Source: an uncultured Flavobacteriaceae bacterium (GTDB taxonomy: Bacteria > Bacteroidota > Bacteroidia > Flavobacteriales > Flavobacteriaceae). From it: a stretch of 64,000 bases of DNA. The stretch is from NCBI GenBank assembly GCA_947493175.1, contig CANLQD010000012.1, positions 1 to 64,000 on the forward strand, in the 5' to 3' direction. This document shows positions 45,005 to 53,720 of this stretch, piece by piece (position 1 is the first letter of the stretch; the number at the start of each line of letters is the position of its first letter). The position numbers and the translations under genes are program-made. The notes beneath the pieces are model-generated. The model searched no databases, was not told where the DNA came from, and saw nothing but the letters and a program-made list of their open reading frames with translations.

Positions 45005-46981
45005 ATGGCAAAAGAAAATAATACAAGTCCAAAAAAACCAAAATTTAGCTCTTGGTGGATCTATGGTTTCATCATTGTAGCTATTTTGGGCTTTCAGCTT
45101 TTGAACAGTGGAAACTTTGCGAATACGAAGACCACCACTACTTCGGAGCTTCAGGAATACTTGCGTAATGGCGATATCAGTAAGATACTGATCATTACCA
45201 ATACAAATCAGGCCAAGGTCTTTTTAACAGAAGAGGCACTGGCAAAAAATGTGCACAAGGATGTGGCCGAAAAGTCATTATTACCGTCCACAGGAAACGT
45301 ACCCCAATATGTATTGGATTATGGTGACCTCCAGATTTTTCAAAAAGAAATCACCGACAGTAAGAAAGAAAACAACCTCGACACGGTAGTAGAATTCGAT
45401 AAGGAATCGAATTATCTAGGTGATTTCCTAATCGGTATTCTTCCATTCATCCTAATTTTTGGTATCTGGATTTATTTGATGCGAAGAATGTCGGGTGGCG
45501 GTGCAGGCGGTGCAGGCGGACAAATCTTCAATATTGGAAAATCAAAGGCAAAGCTATTCGACGAAAAAACCGATACCCGGACTTCATTTAAAGATGTAGC
45601 AGGATTGGAAGGAGCTAAAGAAGAGATCGAAGAAATTGTTGAGTTCCTGAAACATCCGGATAAGTATACTTCCTTAGGAGGTAAAATTCCGAAAGGCGCT
45701 TTATTGGTCGGCCCTCCGGGAACCGGTAAAACCTTGTTGGCAAAGGCCGTCGCAGGAGAAGCCAAAGTACCTTTCTTTTCGCTTTCCGGTTCTGACTTCG
45801 TAGAGATGTTCGTCGGGGTCGGTGCTTCGAGAGTACGCGACCTTTTTAAACAGGCAAAAGACAAATCACCTTCCATAATATTTATTGATGAAATCGATGC
45901 CATTGGTAGAGCTAGGGGAAAAAACAATTTTACGGGATCAAACGACGAACGTGAAAATACCCTAAATCAATTACTGACCGAAATGGACGGTTTTGGCACC
46001 AATACCAATGTAATCGTGTTAGCGGCTACTAACCGTGCAGATGTACTGGACAAGGCCTTGATGCGCGCCGGAAGATTCGATCGTCAGATTTATGTAGACC
46101 TGCCAGACATTCGGGAACGAAAAGAGATTTTTGAGGTACACCTAAGACCTATCAAAACAGCGGAAACCTTAGACCTCGATTTTCTGGCGAGACAAACCCC
46201 GGGGTTCTCCGGTGCCGATATTGCTAACGTCTGTAACGAAGCTGCCCTGATCGCTGCTCGAAAAGAGAAAAAAGCCGTGAACAAACAAGATTTCTTAGAT
46301 GCCGTAGATCGTATCGTCGGCGGTCTGGAGAAAAAGAATAAAATCATTACTCCTGGAGAAAAGAAAACGATCGCTTATCACGAAGCGGGCCATGCCACGG
46401 TAAGTTGGATGTTGGAACACGCAGCACCCCTGGTTAAAGTAACCATTGTTCCCAGGGGACAGTCGTTAGGCGCCGCTTGGTACCTGCCAGAAGAGCGATT
46501 GATCGTACGACCTGAACAAATGCAAGACGAAATGTGTGCCACCCTAGGTGGTAGGGCCGCGGAGAAAGTCATTTTTGACAAGATATCAACAGGAGCTTTG
46601 AGTGACCTGGAAAAGGTAACCAAACAAGCTAGGGCCATGGTAACTGTCTACGGTCTTAACGATGAGATCGGAAATCTCACCTATTACGATTCATCGGGTC
46701 AGAGCGATTACGGTTTTTCAAAACCTTATAGCGAAGACACCGCACAAAAAATAGACGAAGAGATATCGAAGTTGATCGAAGAGCAATATGCCCGTGCCAT
46801 TGATGTACTGGAAACCAACAAAGACAAGTTGATTACCTTGGCAGAAAGACTCTTGGAAAAAGAGGTCATCTTTAAAGAAGATTTAGAAAAAATCTTTGGC
46901 AAAAGACCATTCGATGCAAATGGAGAAGAAATCATCGATGTAAAAGATGCTCCCGAAGAAATTGGCGAAGAAAATAATTAG
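45005..46981 (+). CDS. ftsH: ATP-dependent zinc metalloprotease FtsH
   Basis: This membrane-bound AAA+ protease degrades misfolded and regulatory membrane proteins. Of 658 residues, two transmembrane segments lie at about 17-35 and 140-158. The AAA domain has Walker A GPPGTGKT at 236-243, Walker B 'IIFIDEIDA' near 295, and the second-region-of-homology arginines in 'LMRAGRFDRQ'. The protease domain has HEAGH at 459-463 and a distal acidic zinc ligand. Ends in an acidic tail. Confidence 0.98.
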   Translation: MAKENNTSPKKPKFSSWWIYGFIIVAILGFQLLNSGNFANTKTTTTSELQEYLRNGDISKILIITNTNQAKVFLTEEALAKNVHKDVAEKSLLPSTGNVPQYVLDYGDLQIFQKEITDSKKENNLDTVVEFDKESNYLGDFLIGILPFILIFGIWIYLMRRMSGGGAGGAGGQIFNIGKSKAKLFDEKTDTRTSFKDVAGLEGAKEEIEEIVEFLKHPDKYTSLGGKIPKGALLVGPPGTGKTLLAKAVAGEAKVPFFSLSGSDFVEMFVGVGASRVRDLFKQAKDKSPSIIFIDEIDAIGRARGKNNFTGSNDERENTLNQLLTEMDGFGTNTNVIVLAATNRADVLDKALMRAGRFDRQIYVDLPDIRERKEIFEVHLRPIKTAETLDLDFLARQTPGFSGADIANVCNEAALIAARKEKKAVNKQDFLDAVDRIVGGLEKKNKIITPGEKKTIAYHEAGHATVSWMLEHAAPLVKVTIVPRGQSLGAAWYLPEERLIVRPEQMQDEMCATLGGRAAEKVIFDKISTGALSDLEKVTKQARAMVTVYGLNDEIGNLTYYDSSGQSDYGFSKPYSEDTAQKIDEEISKLIEEQYARAIDVLETNKDKLITLAERLLEKEVIFKEDLEKIFGKRPFDANGEEIIDVKDAPEEIGEENN

Positions 46982-47034
46982 CGATAAATTTCGTTGTTTT
47001 TTGTAACAAACCGCGTTTACTTTTAATGGATTAG

Positions 47035-47643
47035 ATGGGGCTATTGGATAAAATATTTGGAGGTGGTAAAAAGGTTTCCAAAGAAACCGCGGAAACTAGG
47101 GGACAACATATGCCAGACCTCAACATCCCCGTTGATGAAAAGTTTACCATTCATTTCAAAAAGAATGGTGGCAAGTTTCTATACTGCGATTCATTTTCCG
47201 AAATATCCCAAGCCCTCAAAAATATTATCATTGAAAATAATTGGAGCGAACATCCCTTCTTCGTGATGGACAAGGGCTTAAAAGAAAAGTTCTCCAAAGA
47301 ACATGTACAGTTCACCGACACCTCCGGAGACAGTAAGGTCTTCTTTACCGCTTGCGAACATTTGATAGCCCAGAACGGCTCTATCTTGGTATGTTCCAAT
47401 CAATTGATGGAAAAAAAGCTTTTTGAACTTCCTGATAATGTAATCGTCTTCGCTACTACCAGCCAGTTGGTAGAGTCGATTGGGGAAGGCCTCAAAAAAA
47501 TAAAGAAAAAATACGGCCATAGTATACCGGCCAATATCACGACGATTAAACACTTTCAGGCAAACGAGGAAAACTCAGATGATTTCCTTACATACGGTAG
47601 CAGTTCCAAAAATTTGTATCTTTTACTTTTGGAAGACCTATAA
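47035..47643 (+). CDS. LUD domain protein
   Basis: The 202-residue protein belongs to the LUD (lactate utilisation, LutB/LutC-related) type: 'ITFTACEHLIAQNGSILVCSNQ'-like stretch ('SKVFFTACEHLIAQNGSILV') and 'DNVIVFATTSQLVESIGEGL'. No Lut partners lie nearby, so a lactate role is doubtful. It sits 53 bases after ftsH and 1 base before cdsA, within a membrane-biogenesis cluster; this placement is known to me from other Flavobacteriia. Confidence 0.82.
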   Translation: MGLLDKIFGGGKKVSKETAETRGQHMPDLNIPVDEKFTIHFKKNGGKFLYCDSFSEISQALKNIIIENNWSEHPFFVMDKGLKEKFSKEHVQFTDTSGDSKVFFTACEHLIAQNGSILVCSNQLMEKKLFELPDNVIVFATTSQLVESIGEGLKKIKKKYGHSIPANITTIKHFQANEENSDDFLTYGSSSKNLYLLLLEDL

Positions 47644-47644
47644 T

Positions 47645-48454
47645 ATGAAGGAAATTTTAAGGCGTGCACTCACAGGGGCTGTTTTTATTATTTTTTTACT
47701 TTCCGCTATCTTCCTAAGTTCCGACGCTTTTGATTTCCTTTTAATGATTTTTGGCCTTGCTTGCATCTATGAGTACAAGCGCATGGTAGGCCTACGAGGG
47801 TATTATATTTTTTTGGCCTATCTATCACTTTGGTGGGTGTTTATCTATTTGGTAAAGGAAAATGATCGTATCCCCATCAACAGCCTTATGTTCTTGACCA
47901 TCACGGTAGATTTAGCCCTACTCTATTTTCTTTTTTCGAAAAAAGGAAAGGCCTTCAATACGTTCAAAAAATTTATTGCCGGACTTTTTTATATTGGTGG
48001 CGGTTGTATTTTTCTAACGATGATTCCTTACAAGAACAACGAGTTTGCCAAGTTCTTGATTATGGGTATTTTTATATTGATATGGGTAAACGATTCGTTT
48101 GCCTACTTAGTTGGCCGAAGTTTAGGCCGTACCAAACTATACCCTAAGGTATCGCCTAAAAAAACAGTGGAAGGAGCTATTGGAGGACTTGTTTTTGCTC
48201 TGATTGCAGCTTATTTCTTGGCAGAATATGAGCCTACCATTAGTATGACACAATGGATTATTTTGGCAGTTGTTATCGTTTTTACAGGAAATCTGGGAGA
48301 TTTGGTAGAGTCAAAATTGAAAAGAGTTGCTGGTGTAAAAGACAGCGGTGCACTATTACCAGGTCATGGCGGTATGTTAGATCGCCTGGATAGTTTGGTG
48401 TTTGCCGCCCCTTTTGCCTACTTAACCTTAAAAATATTCACCTATGTTTCATAG
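47645..48454 (+). CDS. cdsA: Phosphatidate cytidylyltransferase
   Basis: CdsA makes CDP-diacylglycerol from phosphatidate and CTP. I chose the ATG at 47645 (MKEILRRALTGAVFII), 1 base after the LUD stop. The 269 residues have about eight membrane segments, 'SPKKTVEGAIGG' and the family signature 'KRVAGVKDSGALLPGHGGML' followed by DRLDS near the C-terminus. It overlaps psd by 11 bases; the two enzymes act in the same pathway to phosphatidylethanolamine. Confidence 0.96.
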   Translation: MKEILRRALTGAVFIIFLLSAIFLSSDAFDFLLMIFGLACIYEYKRMVGLRGYYIFLAYLSLWWVFIYLVKENDRIPINSLMFLTITVDLALLYFLFSKKGKAFNTFKKFIAGLFYIGGGCIFLTMIPYKNNEFAKFLIMGIFILIWVNDSFAYLVGRSLGRTKLYPKVSPKKTVEGAIGGLVFALIAAYFLAEYEPTISMTQWIILAVVIVFTGNLGDLVESKLKRVAGVKDSGALLPGHGGMLDRLDSLVFAAPFAYLTLKIFTYVS

Positions 48455-49124
48455 AGAAGGCCAAAAGATTATTCTGACTACTTTTTTCGTGGTAGCGGCT
48501 GTTGTATTGATCGCCCAATTTTATATCGTAATACCTTGGTTGCGCATACTACTTCAAGCGATTGCCCTGATTATCTTGGTGTTGATTCTGCAATTCTTTC
48601 GAAATCCAAAAAGGGTCGTAAAAAAGAACTTTGATGAGATTTTGGCACCGGTCGATGGCAAGGTGGTAGTCATTGAGGAAGTGGAGGAAACAGAATATTT
48701 TAATGACAAGCGTAAGCAGGTGTCCATTTTTATGTCCCCGATCAACGTGCATGTCACCCGATATGCCGCCAGTGGGGAAATCAAATACTCAAAATACCAC
48801 CCTGGAAAGTATTTAGTCGCATGGCATCCGAAATCAAGTACTGAAAACGAGCGTACGACTGTTGTCATACGCACTCCCAAATTCGGGGATATACTCTACA
48901 GACAAATTGCCGGTGCCCTTGCCAGACGTATAGTAAACTATGCCGAGGCGGGCGATAGCGTACAGCAAGGGGATGATGCAGGATTTATAAAATTTGGTTC
49001 AAGGGTAGATTTGTTATTACCTTTAGATTGCGCCATTACGGTGAAGTTGAACCAAACTGTAAAAGGAGCTAAAACCTGTATTGCGGCGGTGGTACAAAAA
49101 GATGAAGAACGAAAAACTACATAG
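48444..49124 (+). CDS. psd: Phosphatidylserine decarboxylase proenzyme
   Basis: Psd forms phosphatidylethanolamine. The 226-residue short form has two N-terminal membrane segments (about 8-50), 'APVDGKVVVIEEV', 'FMSPINVHVTRYAASG' and the self-cleavage site 'KFGSRVDLLLP', where the Ser becomes the pyruvoyl group. No separate pssA is visible in the window. Confidence 0.95.
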   Translation: MFHREGQKIILTTFFVVAAVVLIAQFYIVIPWLRILLQAIALIILVLILQFFRNPKRVVKKNFDEILAPVDGKVVVIEEVEETEYFNDKRKQVSIFMSPINVHVTRYAASGEIKYSKYHPGKYLVAWHPKSSTENERTTVVIRTPKFGDILYRQIAGALARRIVNYAEAGDSVQQGDDAGFIKFGSRVDLLLPLDCAITVKLNQTVKGAKTCIAAVVQKDEERKTT

Positions 49125-49368
49125 CCAATTCAACGAAGCGGTCGAATATATTAACAACTACACCGAACCGCTGCCGGCCGATGTTTTGTTAAAATTGTAT
49201 GCCTACTACAAGATTGCCAATGAAAACAAGAACCACCCCGGCAGTAAGACCCCTTTAATTAATGCTTTTAAGGCCAATGCTTTGATACAGGCAAAGAATC
49301 TGAATCCAAAGGCCGCAATGCTACGATACATAAAATTGGTGAAAGCGCTTCGCTCATCAAAAGTATAA
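49102..49368 (+). CDS. Acyl-CoA-binding protein
   Basis: This 88-residue protein matches the ACBP fold: 'LHSQFNEAVEYINNYTEPLPADVLLKLYAYYKIAN' (sections) and 'AAMLRYIKLVKAL'. ACBP binds long-chain acyl-CoA in the cytoplasm. The start at ATG 49102 overlaps the end of psd by 23 bases; a TTG at 49081 is possible but unlikely. The segment where ACBPs usually read 'KWDAWNxLKG' is changed to 'LINAFKANAL', so ligand binding may differ. Confidence 0.85.
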   Translation: MKNEKLHSQFNEAVEYINNYTEPLPADVLLKLYAYYKIANENKNHPGSKTPLINAFKANALIQAKNLNPKAAMLRYIKLVKALRSSKV

Positions 49369-49587
49369 GGGAACCGGCTGTCTTTAACATACTCGGTTCT
49401 ATAAACTACCTCGGTGCCTTCGTTCGCCGAAACAGCTACCTGAATGCGGGCAAGCTTTGGAGCATTTAAATATCCGCTATCGAGCAAAAACAAACAGAAC
49501 GTACAGGCTTTTGCAATCTATGTATCCCAATTTCCTGCCCTAACGAAGGCGATATGGATTCTGAATAAGAGTTGCGAAGCCTTTTAA

Positions 49588-50349
49588 TCATTCATACAAA
49601 TCATCAATATCTGCCTTGCATAAATCGTAAAAGAAATGCCCCATTTTTTCCGTCACGTCCTTAAAAAAACGAGCTCCTTTTTCCTTGGTCGCCTTATGAG
49701 GATTCCCCACTCCGGTGTCTTCACTTATTTGTGACCATTGCCGTTCGGCCCACGCCCAACCTTCTGAAAAGGCCTTTATGCGATACTTTTTATCCTTTCC
49801 GTTGCCCCATTGATTCTTTGGGAGAACCAAATCTGGTCGCAAGTGGAGCATTAAACTTGTTTCCATCTCGTCGGCATGATCCCCTTTCTCTTCAAAATAA
49901 TCATCTTTGTTCAATACCTGTGGAAAAAAGCAGAAGCTAATGAACATTTCAGGAAATTTCAACCCTAATTCCCGTACCAAGGGTTTAAAGCCGTTTCCAC
50001 CATGACCATTGAAAATCAATAGCTTTTGAATGCCTTGTCGGTTCAAGACGGCAACAATGTCGGAAAGGATGGCCAACTGTGTGGACGGGTTCAGATTGAT
50101 ATCCAAATAAATGTCTGACTGCCCCGTATTGATACCGAAGGGAATGGTCGGTAATACGATAACCTTACCCCCTTTTTTCCATGCTATTTGTGCTGCTTTG
50201 GCCGCGATATAATCGGCTTGAATGTTATCTGTCGCATAGGGCAAGTGATAGTTATGGGCCTCTGTAGCCCCCCAAGGCAGTACTGCAAGATCAAAGTTCG
50301 CATCTTTCAGTGCTTCCCAATTGGTCTCGGCCAAAATATACGGTCTCAT
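49588..50349 (-). CDS. Creatininase family protein
   Basis: Metal-dependent amidohydrolases of this family open cyclic amides; members include creatininase and an enzyme of riboflavin/F420 synthesis. The 253-residue protein has 'AVLPWGATEAHNYHLPYATD' (Glu and His ligands near 30-35), 'LIFNGHGGNGFKPLVREL' and 'GDHADEMETSLML'. The metal-site pattern is complete. Substrate unknown. A TATGTTTG (50375-50368) could be its -7 box. Confidence 0.88.
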   Translation of the reverse strand: MRPYILAETNWEALKDANFDLAVLPWGATEAHNYHLPYATDNIQADYIAAKAAQIAWKKGGKVIVLPTIPFGINTGQSDIYLDINLNPSTQLAILSDIVAVLNRQGIQKLLIFNGHGGNGFKPLVRELGLKFPEMFISFCFFPQVLNKDDYFEEKGDHADEMETSLMLHLRPDLVLPKNQWGNGKDKKYRIKAFSEGWAWAERQWSQISEDTGVGNPHKATKEKGARFFKDVTEKMGHFFYDLCKADIDDLYE

Positions 50350-50401
50350 AAGTATGTGTTGCTACTACAAACATACCAAGATACCAATGAATTTAAGACT
50401 T

Positions 50402-50824
50402 CTACTCAAAAATATCGAGATAATAGGCGCAGGTATAGGGACTACAGAGGTCTTCCCTTTCTTTTAACCGCCAGTATTTTCGGTTTCCTGTTTTTCTAAA
50501 AGTGTAGCTCACTGTTCGATCCAACAATCCGCAACACCCCTTTGTAAAAAGCTTTAGTGTACCGTTATAGGTAAAATTACGCGTATCGATAACCGTAATC
50601 GTTCCGTCTATCAACAAATACTCTTCTTGGTCACTGGAATACTGTTCCCCCTTTATATAAAGAGCACCATCTTTTTCGATAATCTCGGCCGTTCCATAAC
50701 CATCCCAGATAAACTGCACCCCAAATTGATGGGTCCCCAAAAGTGTCTTTTCGGTTTCGGAAAGTTGTGCGGCCATTTGAAAAGTAAAAAATATGGCCAA
50801 ACAACCGGTAATAAGTTGTTTCAT
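50402..50824 (-). CDS. Small exported protein, unknown
   Basis: The 140-residue product has a signal peptide (MKQLITGCLAIFFTFQMAAQ) and a beta-rich mature part ('GVQFIWDGYGTAEIIEKDGALYI' sections, 'FTYNGTLKLFTKGCCGLLDRTVSYTF' sections). A Cys-Cys pair near 95 and two more Cys near 127 and 132 suggest disulfides. I do not recognise a family. It lies between the RDD and creatininase genes on the same strand. Confidence 0.65.
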   Translation of the reverse strand: MKQLITGCLAIFFTFQMAAQLSETEKTLLGTHQFGVQFIWDGYGTAEIIEKDGALYIKGEQYSSDQEEYLLIDGTITVIDTRNFTYNGTLKLFTKGCCGLLDRTVSYTFRKTGNRKYWRLKEREDLCSPYTCAYYLDIFE

Positions 50825-50862
50825 AAATTGGTTTTATACTAAGTTACGCCCTTAAAATGGTA

Positions 50863-51456
50863 TCAGTCAATTTCTACCACCCGGGTCCCCGAGAACTTAT
50901 CGTGCCAACCGATACCATCGGAACTAAGAAAGGAAAAAGCATTAAAGGGAATGTGTCTACATAATGACCGGACCACCACGGTCTTAAAATCTGGGCGCTC
51001 CCCTTCTTCGGTAACCACTTTGGTCTTCGTAAAAAACTTACCCAATGACCTACCGGTAAAGCCTTCAAAAAAACTGTAGTAAATCATTGCGATGACAAAA
51101 CCCAGTACGTAATCGGCTAATTTGTTTTCCTCATCGAGCAAATACAGATAATCTGGAAAAACATATACGAGTACCAGGCCTAAGGCCACCCCGAAAAGCA
51201 TTCCACAACCGACCAGGAATACCTGATCGACCAAATAGTTGACCAATCTTTTATTTTGACTGGCAGCCGGTACTTTTGTATCTGCAGCTAACTCCGCAAA
51301 AGATGTTTCCAACAGGACCACATCTTCTTCAAATGACGGGCATTCTTCTTCGAAATCCGCTATTCGACCTGTAAATGAACAAATGATCCCTTGGTTGAAA
51401 TCTTTTTTTTGATGGGTGCAAACTTTACAAAATTGCAGATGTTCTTCACGGGTCAT
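50863..51456 (-). CDS. RDD family membrane protein with N-terminal Cys motif
   Basis: The 197-residue product has a soluble N-terminal part with Cys10, Cys13, Cys26 and Cys39, which could bind a metal. Next is an RDD domain of about three transmembrane segments ('RLVNYLVDQVFLVGCGMLFG', 'LADYVLGFVIAMIYYSFFEGFTGRSLGKFFTKTKVV' sections). RDD proteins are membrane proteins of mostly unknown transport function. It is upstream of the small exported protein by 38 bases. Confidence 0.82.
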   Translation of the reverse strand: MTREEHLQFCKVCTHQKKDFNQGIICSFTGRIADFEEECPSFEEDVVLLETSFAELAADTKVPAASQNKRLVNYLVDQVFLVGCGMLFGVALGLVLVYVFPDYLYLLDEENKLADYVLGFVIAMIYYSFFEGFTGRSLGKFFTKTKVVTEEGERPDFKTVVVRSLCRHIPFNAFSFLSSDGIGWHDKFSGTRVVEID

Positions 51457-51599
51457 AGGTCGGGCGTTTTTGGGAGTTGACCCAGCTAGAACGTGAAAAA
51501 CAACCCCCTACACCGATTTTTTCGACCAATGGACATAATTTCGTTGAACGGAAGTTACCTACTCCTTTCAACGATCTTTTTTGAATTACCAAGCAAGGC

Positions 51600-52289
51600 T
51601 TATCGGTACTTCGAAAAAATACCGGTATCAAAGGCTGTCCATAAACACGCCTTTTGTCCCGCTATCTTTAAACTGTTATTGGCCCAAGTATTGCAGGTGG
51701 TAAATACACTGTAGCTACCGATCGCCTCATAGAAAGCATCGGTGGCACCGTAGTTCGCATGGGTAGGAATGTGAATGAACTTTCCATCGGCATTTTTTTT
51801 AAAACTGCTTTTGATATGAGCGACTAACCGTCTATATTGTTCCTTACTGACCATAATTCGCTTGCACCGCTCGCTTTCATTCATAGTTCGATAGTAGGTC
51901 GTGTGTATGGCGGTAGTACTCAAACCTGTGGCCGCTTTGAATGCAGTCGTAAATCGAAGATCCGCCCAGGTCGGCGTCTCCAGATAAAATCCTTTGGCGC
52001 CCCAGCCCATTGCTACGTACGGATAGTGCCCTTTAGCAGACTTGGTGTGTTCATAGTGTAAAAAATCGTCCCAATTGATTTCGGCCGTACGGGTAGGCAT
52101 TACGATATCGGTATGCACTCCGTTCGTGAGAATATGAATCGCAATATCATCGGCCGCATCAGGTTCTTCCGCTACGGTAATCAATGACAAACAGAACCCA
52201 ATGAGTAGGTATAATGTAATACAGCATAACAACCCTAAACCGATTTTACCGATTATTTTCAGTAGGTTCTTAAAAGTTATTGATGCCAT
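51600..52289 (-). CDS. TIGR02117/DUF2459 family protein
   Basis: I place the start at ATG 52289 (MASITFKNLLKIIGK), giving 229 residues with one N-terminal membrane segment. The domain has 'IHILTNGVHTDIVMPT', 'VAMGWGAKGFYLETPTWADLRF' (sections) and 'FTTCNTWANNSLKIAG', the last with the Cys-Asn-Thr-Trp typical of the family. It may act like a cysteine peptidase or amidase, by analogy only. It overlaps the upstream GNAT gene by 20 bases. Confidence 0.82.
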   Translation of the reverse strand: MASITFKNLLKIIGKIGLGLLCCITLYLLIGFCLSLITVAEEPDAADDIAIHILTNGVHTDIVMPTRTAEINWDDFLHYEHTKSAKGHYPYVAMGWGAKGFYLETPTWADLRFTTAFKAATGLSTTAIHTTYYRTMNESERCKRIMVSKEQYRRLVAHIKSSFKKNADGKFIHIPTHANYGATDAFYEAIGSYSVFTTCNTWANNSLKIAGQKACLWTAFDTGIFSKYR

Positions 52290-52842
52290 TATTTTGTTTA
52301 ACCGTAATCTCAAAATAGCATACATCTGCATTGTGATAATGGCTTGGGAGTGCCTTTGAGGATGCCAATTTTTCAATTCCCAGAAATCGAAATCCATTTT
52401 GGGTATAGTGTTCTATGAGTTTCTTATTGTTCCCACAAGTATCTAGGCGCACATAGTGTAAATTTTTGGCCGTTGCAAAGTCCCTAGTCCAGCGCACAAT
52501 TTCACCCACAAAGTTTTGTCCCCTAAAATCAGGATTCGTTGCAATACGATGAATATAAAGGGACGGGTCTTCATCCCTTTCCCTCCAAATCTCCGGGTCG
52601 TTGTAAGTAATGGCCCAGACACAGGCTATTGCACCGTTTATGACCATTTTGAACTGCTTTTGCTCACTGATTTCTTTGGTGACCATGGTTCTGTCGAACG
52701 CTGGCCAAATGTTATCCAAGAATTTACTTCGTTGAAATTCTGTTGCAAGGCGATACAGCCTAAAGATTTCATTGATATCTTCCAGTGTACTACTGGCTAT
52801 CATTTTTTCCGAAAAGTGGTTCTCAGACTCTTTCATTTTCAT
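52270..52842 (-). CDS. GNAT family N-acetyltransferase
   Basis: The 190-residue protein has the GNAT core: 'GAIACVWAITYNDP', the acetyl-CoA-binding region 'IHRIATNPDFRGQNFVGEIVRWT' (sections), and 'YVRLDTCGNNKKLIEHYTQNGFRFLG'. The start may be ATG 52842 or 52836. Substrate unknown. No cysteine or metal features. Confidence 0.85.
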   Translation of the reverse strand: MKMKESENHFSEKMIASSTLEDINEIFRLYRLATEFQRSKFLDNIWPAFDRTMVTKEISEQKQFKMVINGAIACVWAITYNDPEIWRERDEDPSLYIHRIATNPDFRGQNFVGEIVRWTRDFATAKNLHYVRLDTCGNNKKLIEHYTQNGFRFLGIEKLASSKALPSHYHNADVCYFEITVKQNNGINNF

Positions 52843-53092
52843 TTTTTCCAGGAAGGTGTATTTGCAAATCGTTCAAAGGTTTGCCAAAAAGTTTTTCTAA
52901 AATTCCCATTCGGTCTTTTTAAATAATTACAGCCAGATCCATCAGCATGCCCCAGCTTATATACAACGCTATTTTTACAACTTTGTATACCTTTTGATAC
53001 TCATTGTAGCGTTAAAGTAGGCATAAAGGCAAAATCCAACTGGTCAATAAATCCCATATCAGGGCTAAATGCCGAAAAATTCGAGAGGACCA

Positions 53093-53239
53093 CTAGTCAT
53101 TTTTATTTTTTGTATCCACCAGTGTAGGGCGGGTATACCCTCCGGCACTATCCTTATGAACATAATACCGCTTCCCTTCCTTAGATGCGACCAAGAAGCA
53201 TCCCAACCCAATATCGGTATTTTCGATCTCTTTTGCCAT
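53093..53239 (-). CDS. Possible 48-residue protein
   Basis: A short ORF starting with ATG (MAKEIENTDIGLGCFLVASK) and ending 'LVDTKNKND'. Composition is protein-like: rich in Lys, Glu and Asp, with Gly-Gly-Tyr and Tyr-Tyr. It begins 47 bases after the end of the HxlR gene on the same strand. I know no family. The overlapping plus-strand ORF (53069-53260) is less protein-like. The remaining 250 bases down to the GNAT gene hold nothing clear. Confidence 0.45.
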   Translation of the reverse strand: MAKEIENTDIGLGCFLVASKEGKRYYVHKDSAGGYTRPTLVDTKNKND

Positions 53240-53285
53240 AGCTATTCTCGACGGCTATAAAACGGCCCCGAAGGAATCGATCTAT

Positions 53286-53642
53286 TCAATTTCGCAAAGT
53301 GTTTTTGGTATCGGTGCCCCAGACATTCATTGCTTCCAAAACCGAAAAAAGCGATTTTCCCAAGGGGGTAATTGCGTACTCGACCCGAAGGGGAACTTCT
53401 TCGTATATCGTTTTTTCAAGAATACCGTCCCTCTCCAACTCACTTAGGGTGCTCGACAACATCTTGTCGCTCACGTAGGGTAAGGAGGCCTTCATCTGAT
53501 GAAAACGTACGGCCCCTTCCTTAATTTTCCAGATCACGGCAGGTTTCCAGCGTTTTCCAATAAACCGCAAGGTGGTCATGAATGGGCAATCGTACTCTAA
53601 AAAACGTTCATTTTCAAAATTAACGGAGCTCAATTTCCTCAT
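53286..53642 (-). CDS. HxlR family transcriptional regulator
   Basis: The 118-residue winged-helix regulator has the family pattern 'DCPFMTTLRFIGKRWKPAVIWKIKEGAVRFHQMKASLPYVSDKMLSSTLSELERDGIL' seen in consecutive sections. Cys19, just before the first helix, matches the redox- or quinone-sensing Cys of YodB/QorR-type members. It is divergent from an NAD(P)-binding gene, and a palindrome lies between them, so it probably controls that gene and itself. Confidence 0.88.
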   Translation of the reverse strand: MRKLSSVNFENERFLEYDCPFMTTLRFIGKRWKPAVIWKIKEGAVRFHQMKASLPYVSDKMLSSTLSELERDGILEKTIYEEVPLRVEYAITPLGKSLFSVLEAMNVWGTDTKNTLRN

Positions 53643-53662
53643 ACTTACCTTTTTGTTAGTAT

Positions 53663-53678
53663 ACTACCATTTGGTAGT
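53663..53678. promoter_or_regulatory. Probable HxlR operator
   Basis: Perfect inverted repeat ACTACCA-TT-TGGTAGT between the divergent HxlR and NAD(P)-binding genes, 21 bases before the HxlR ATG. It resembles the TACTA-type boxes reported for YodB-like regulators. Confidence 0.6.
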
Positions 53679-53720
53679 TATACATCGAAAATACGGCTTT
53701 GTTGCCTAACTAAAAAAGGA

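Noticed and set aside
52823..52909. 28-residue ORF (MGILEKLFGK...) overlapping the GNAT start
   Set aside because: Could be a leader peptide, but it is very short and has no supporting signal; chance is likely.
53069..53260. 63-residue plus-strand ORF
   Set aside because: Overlaps the more protein-like 48-residue minus ORF and is rich in Ile, Phe, Cys and Pro without pattern.
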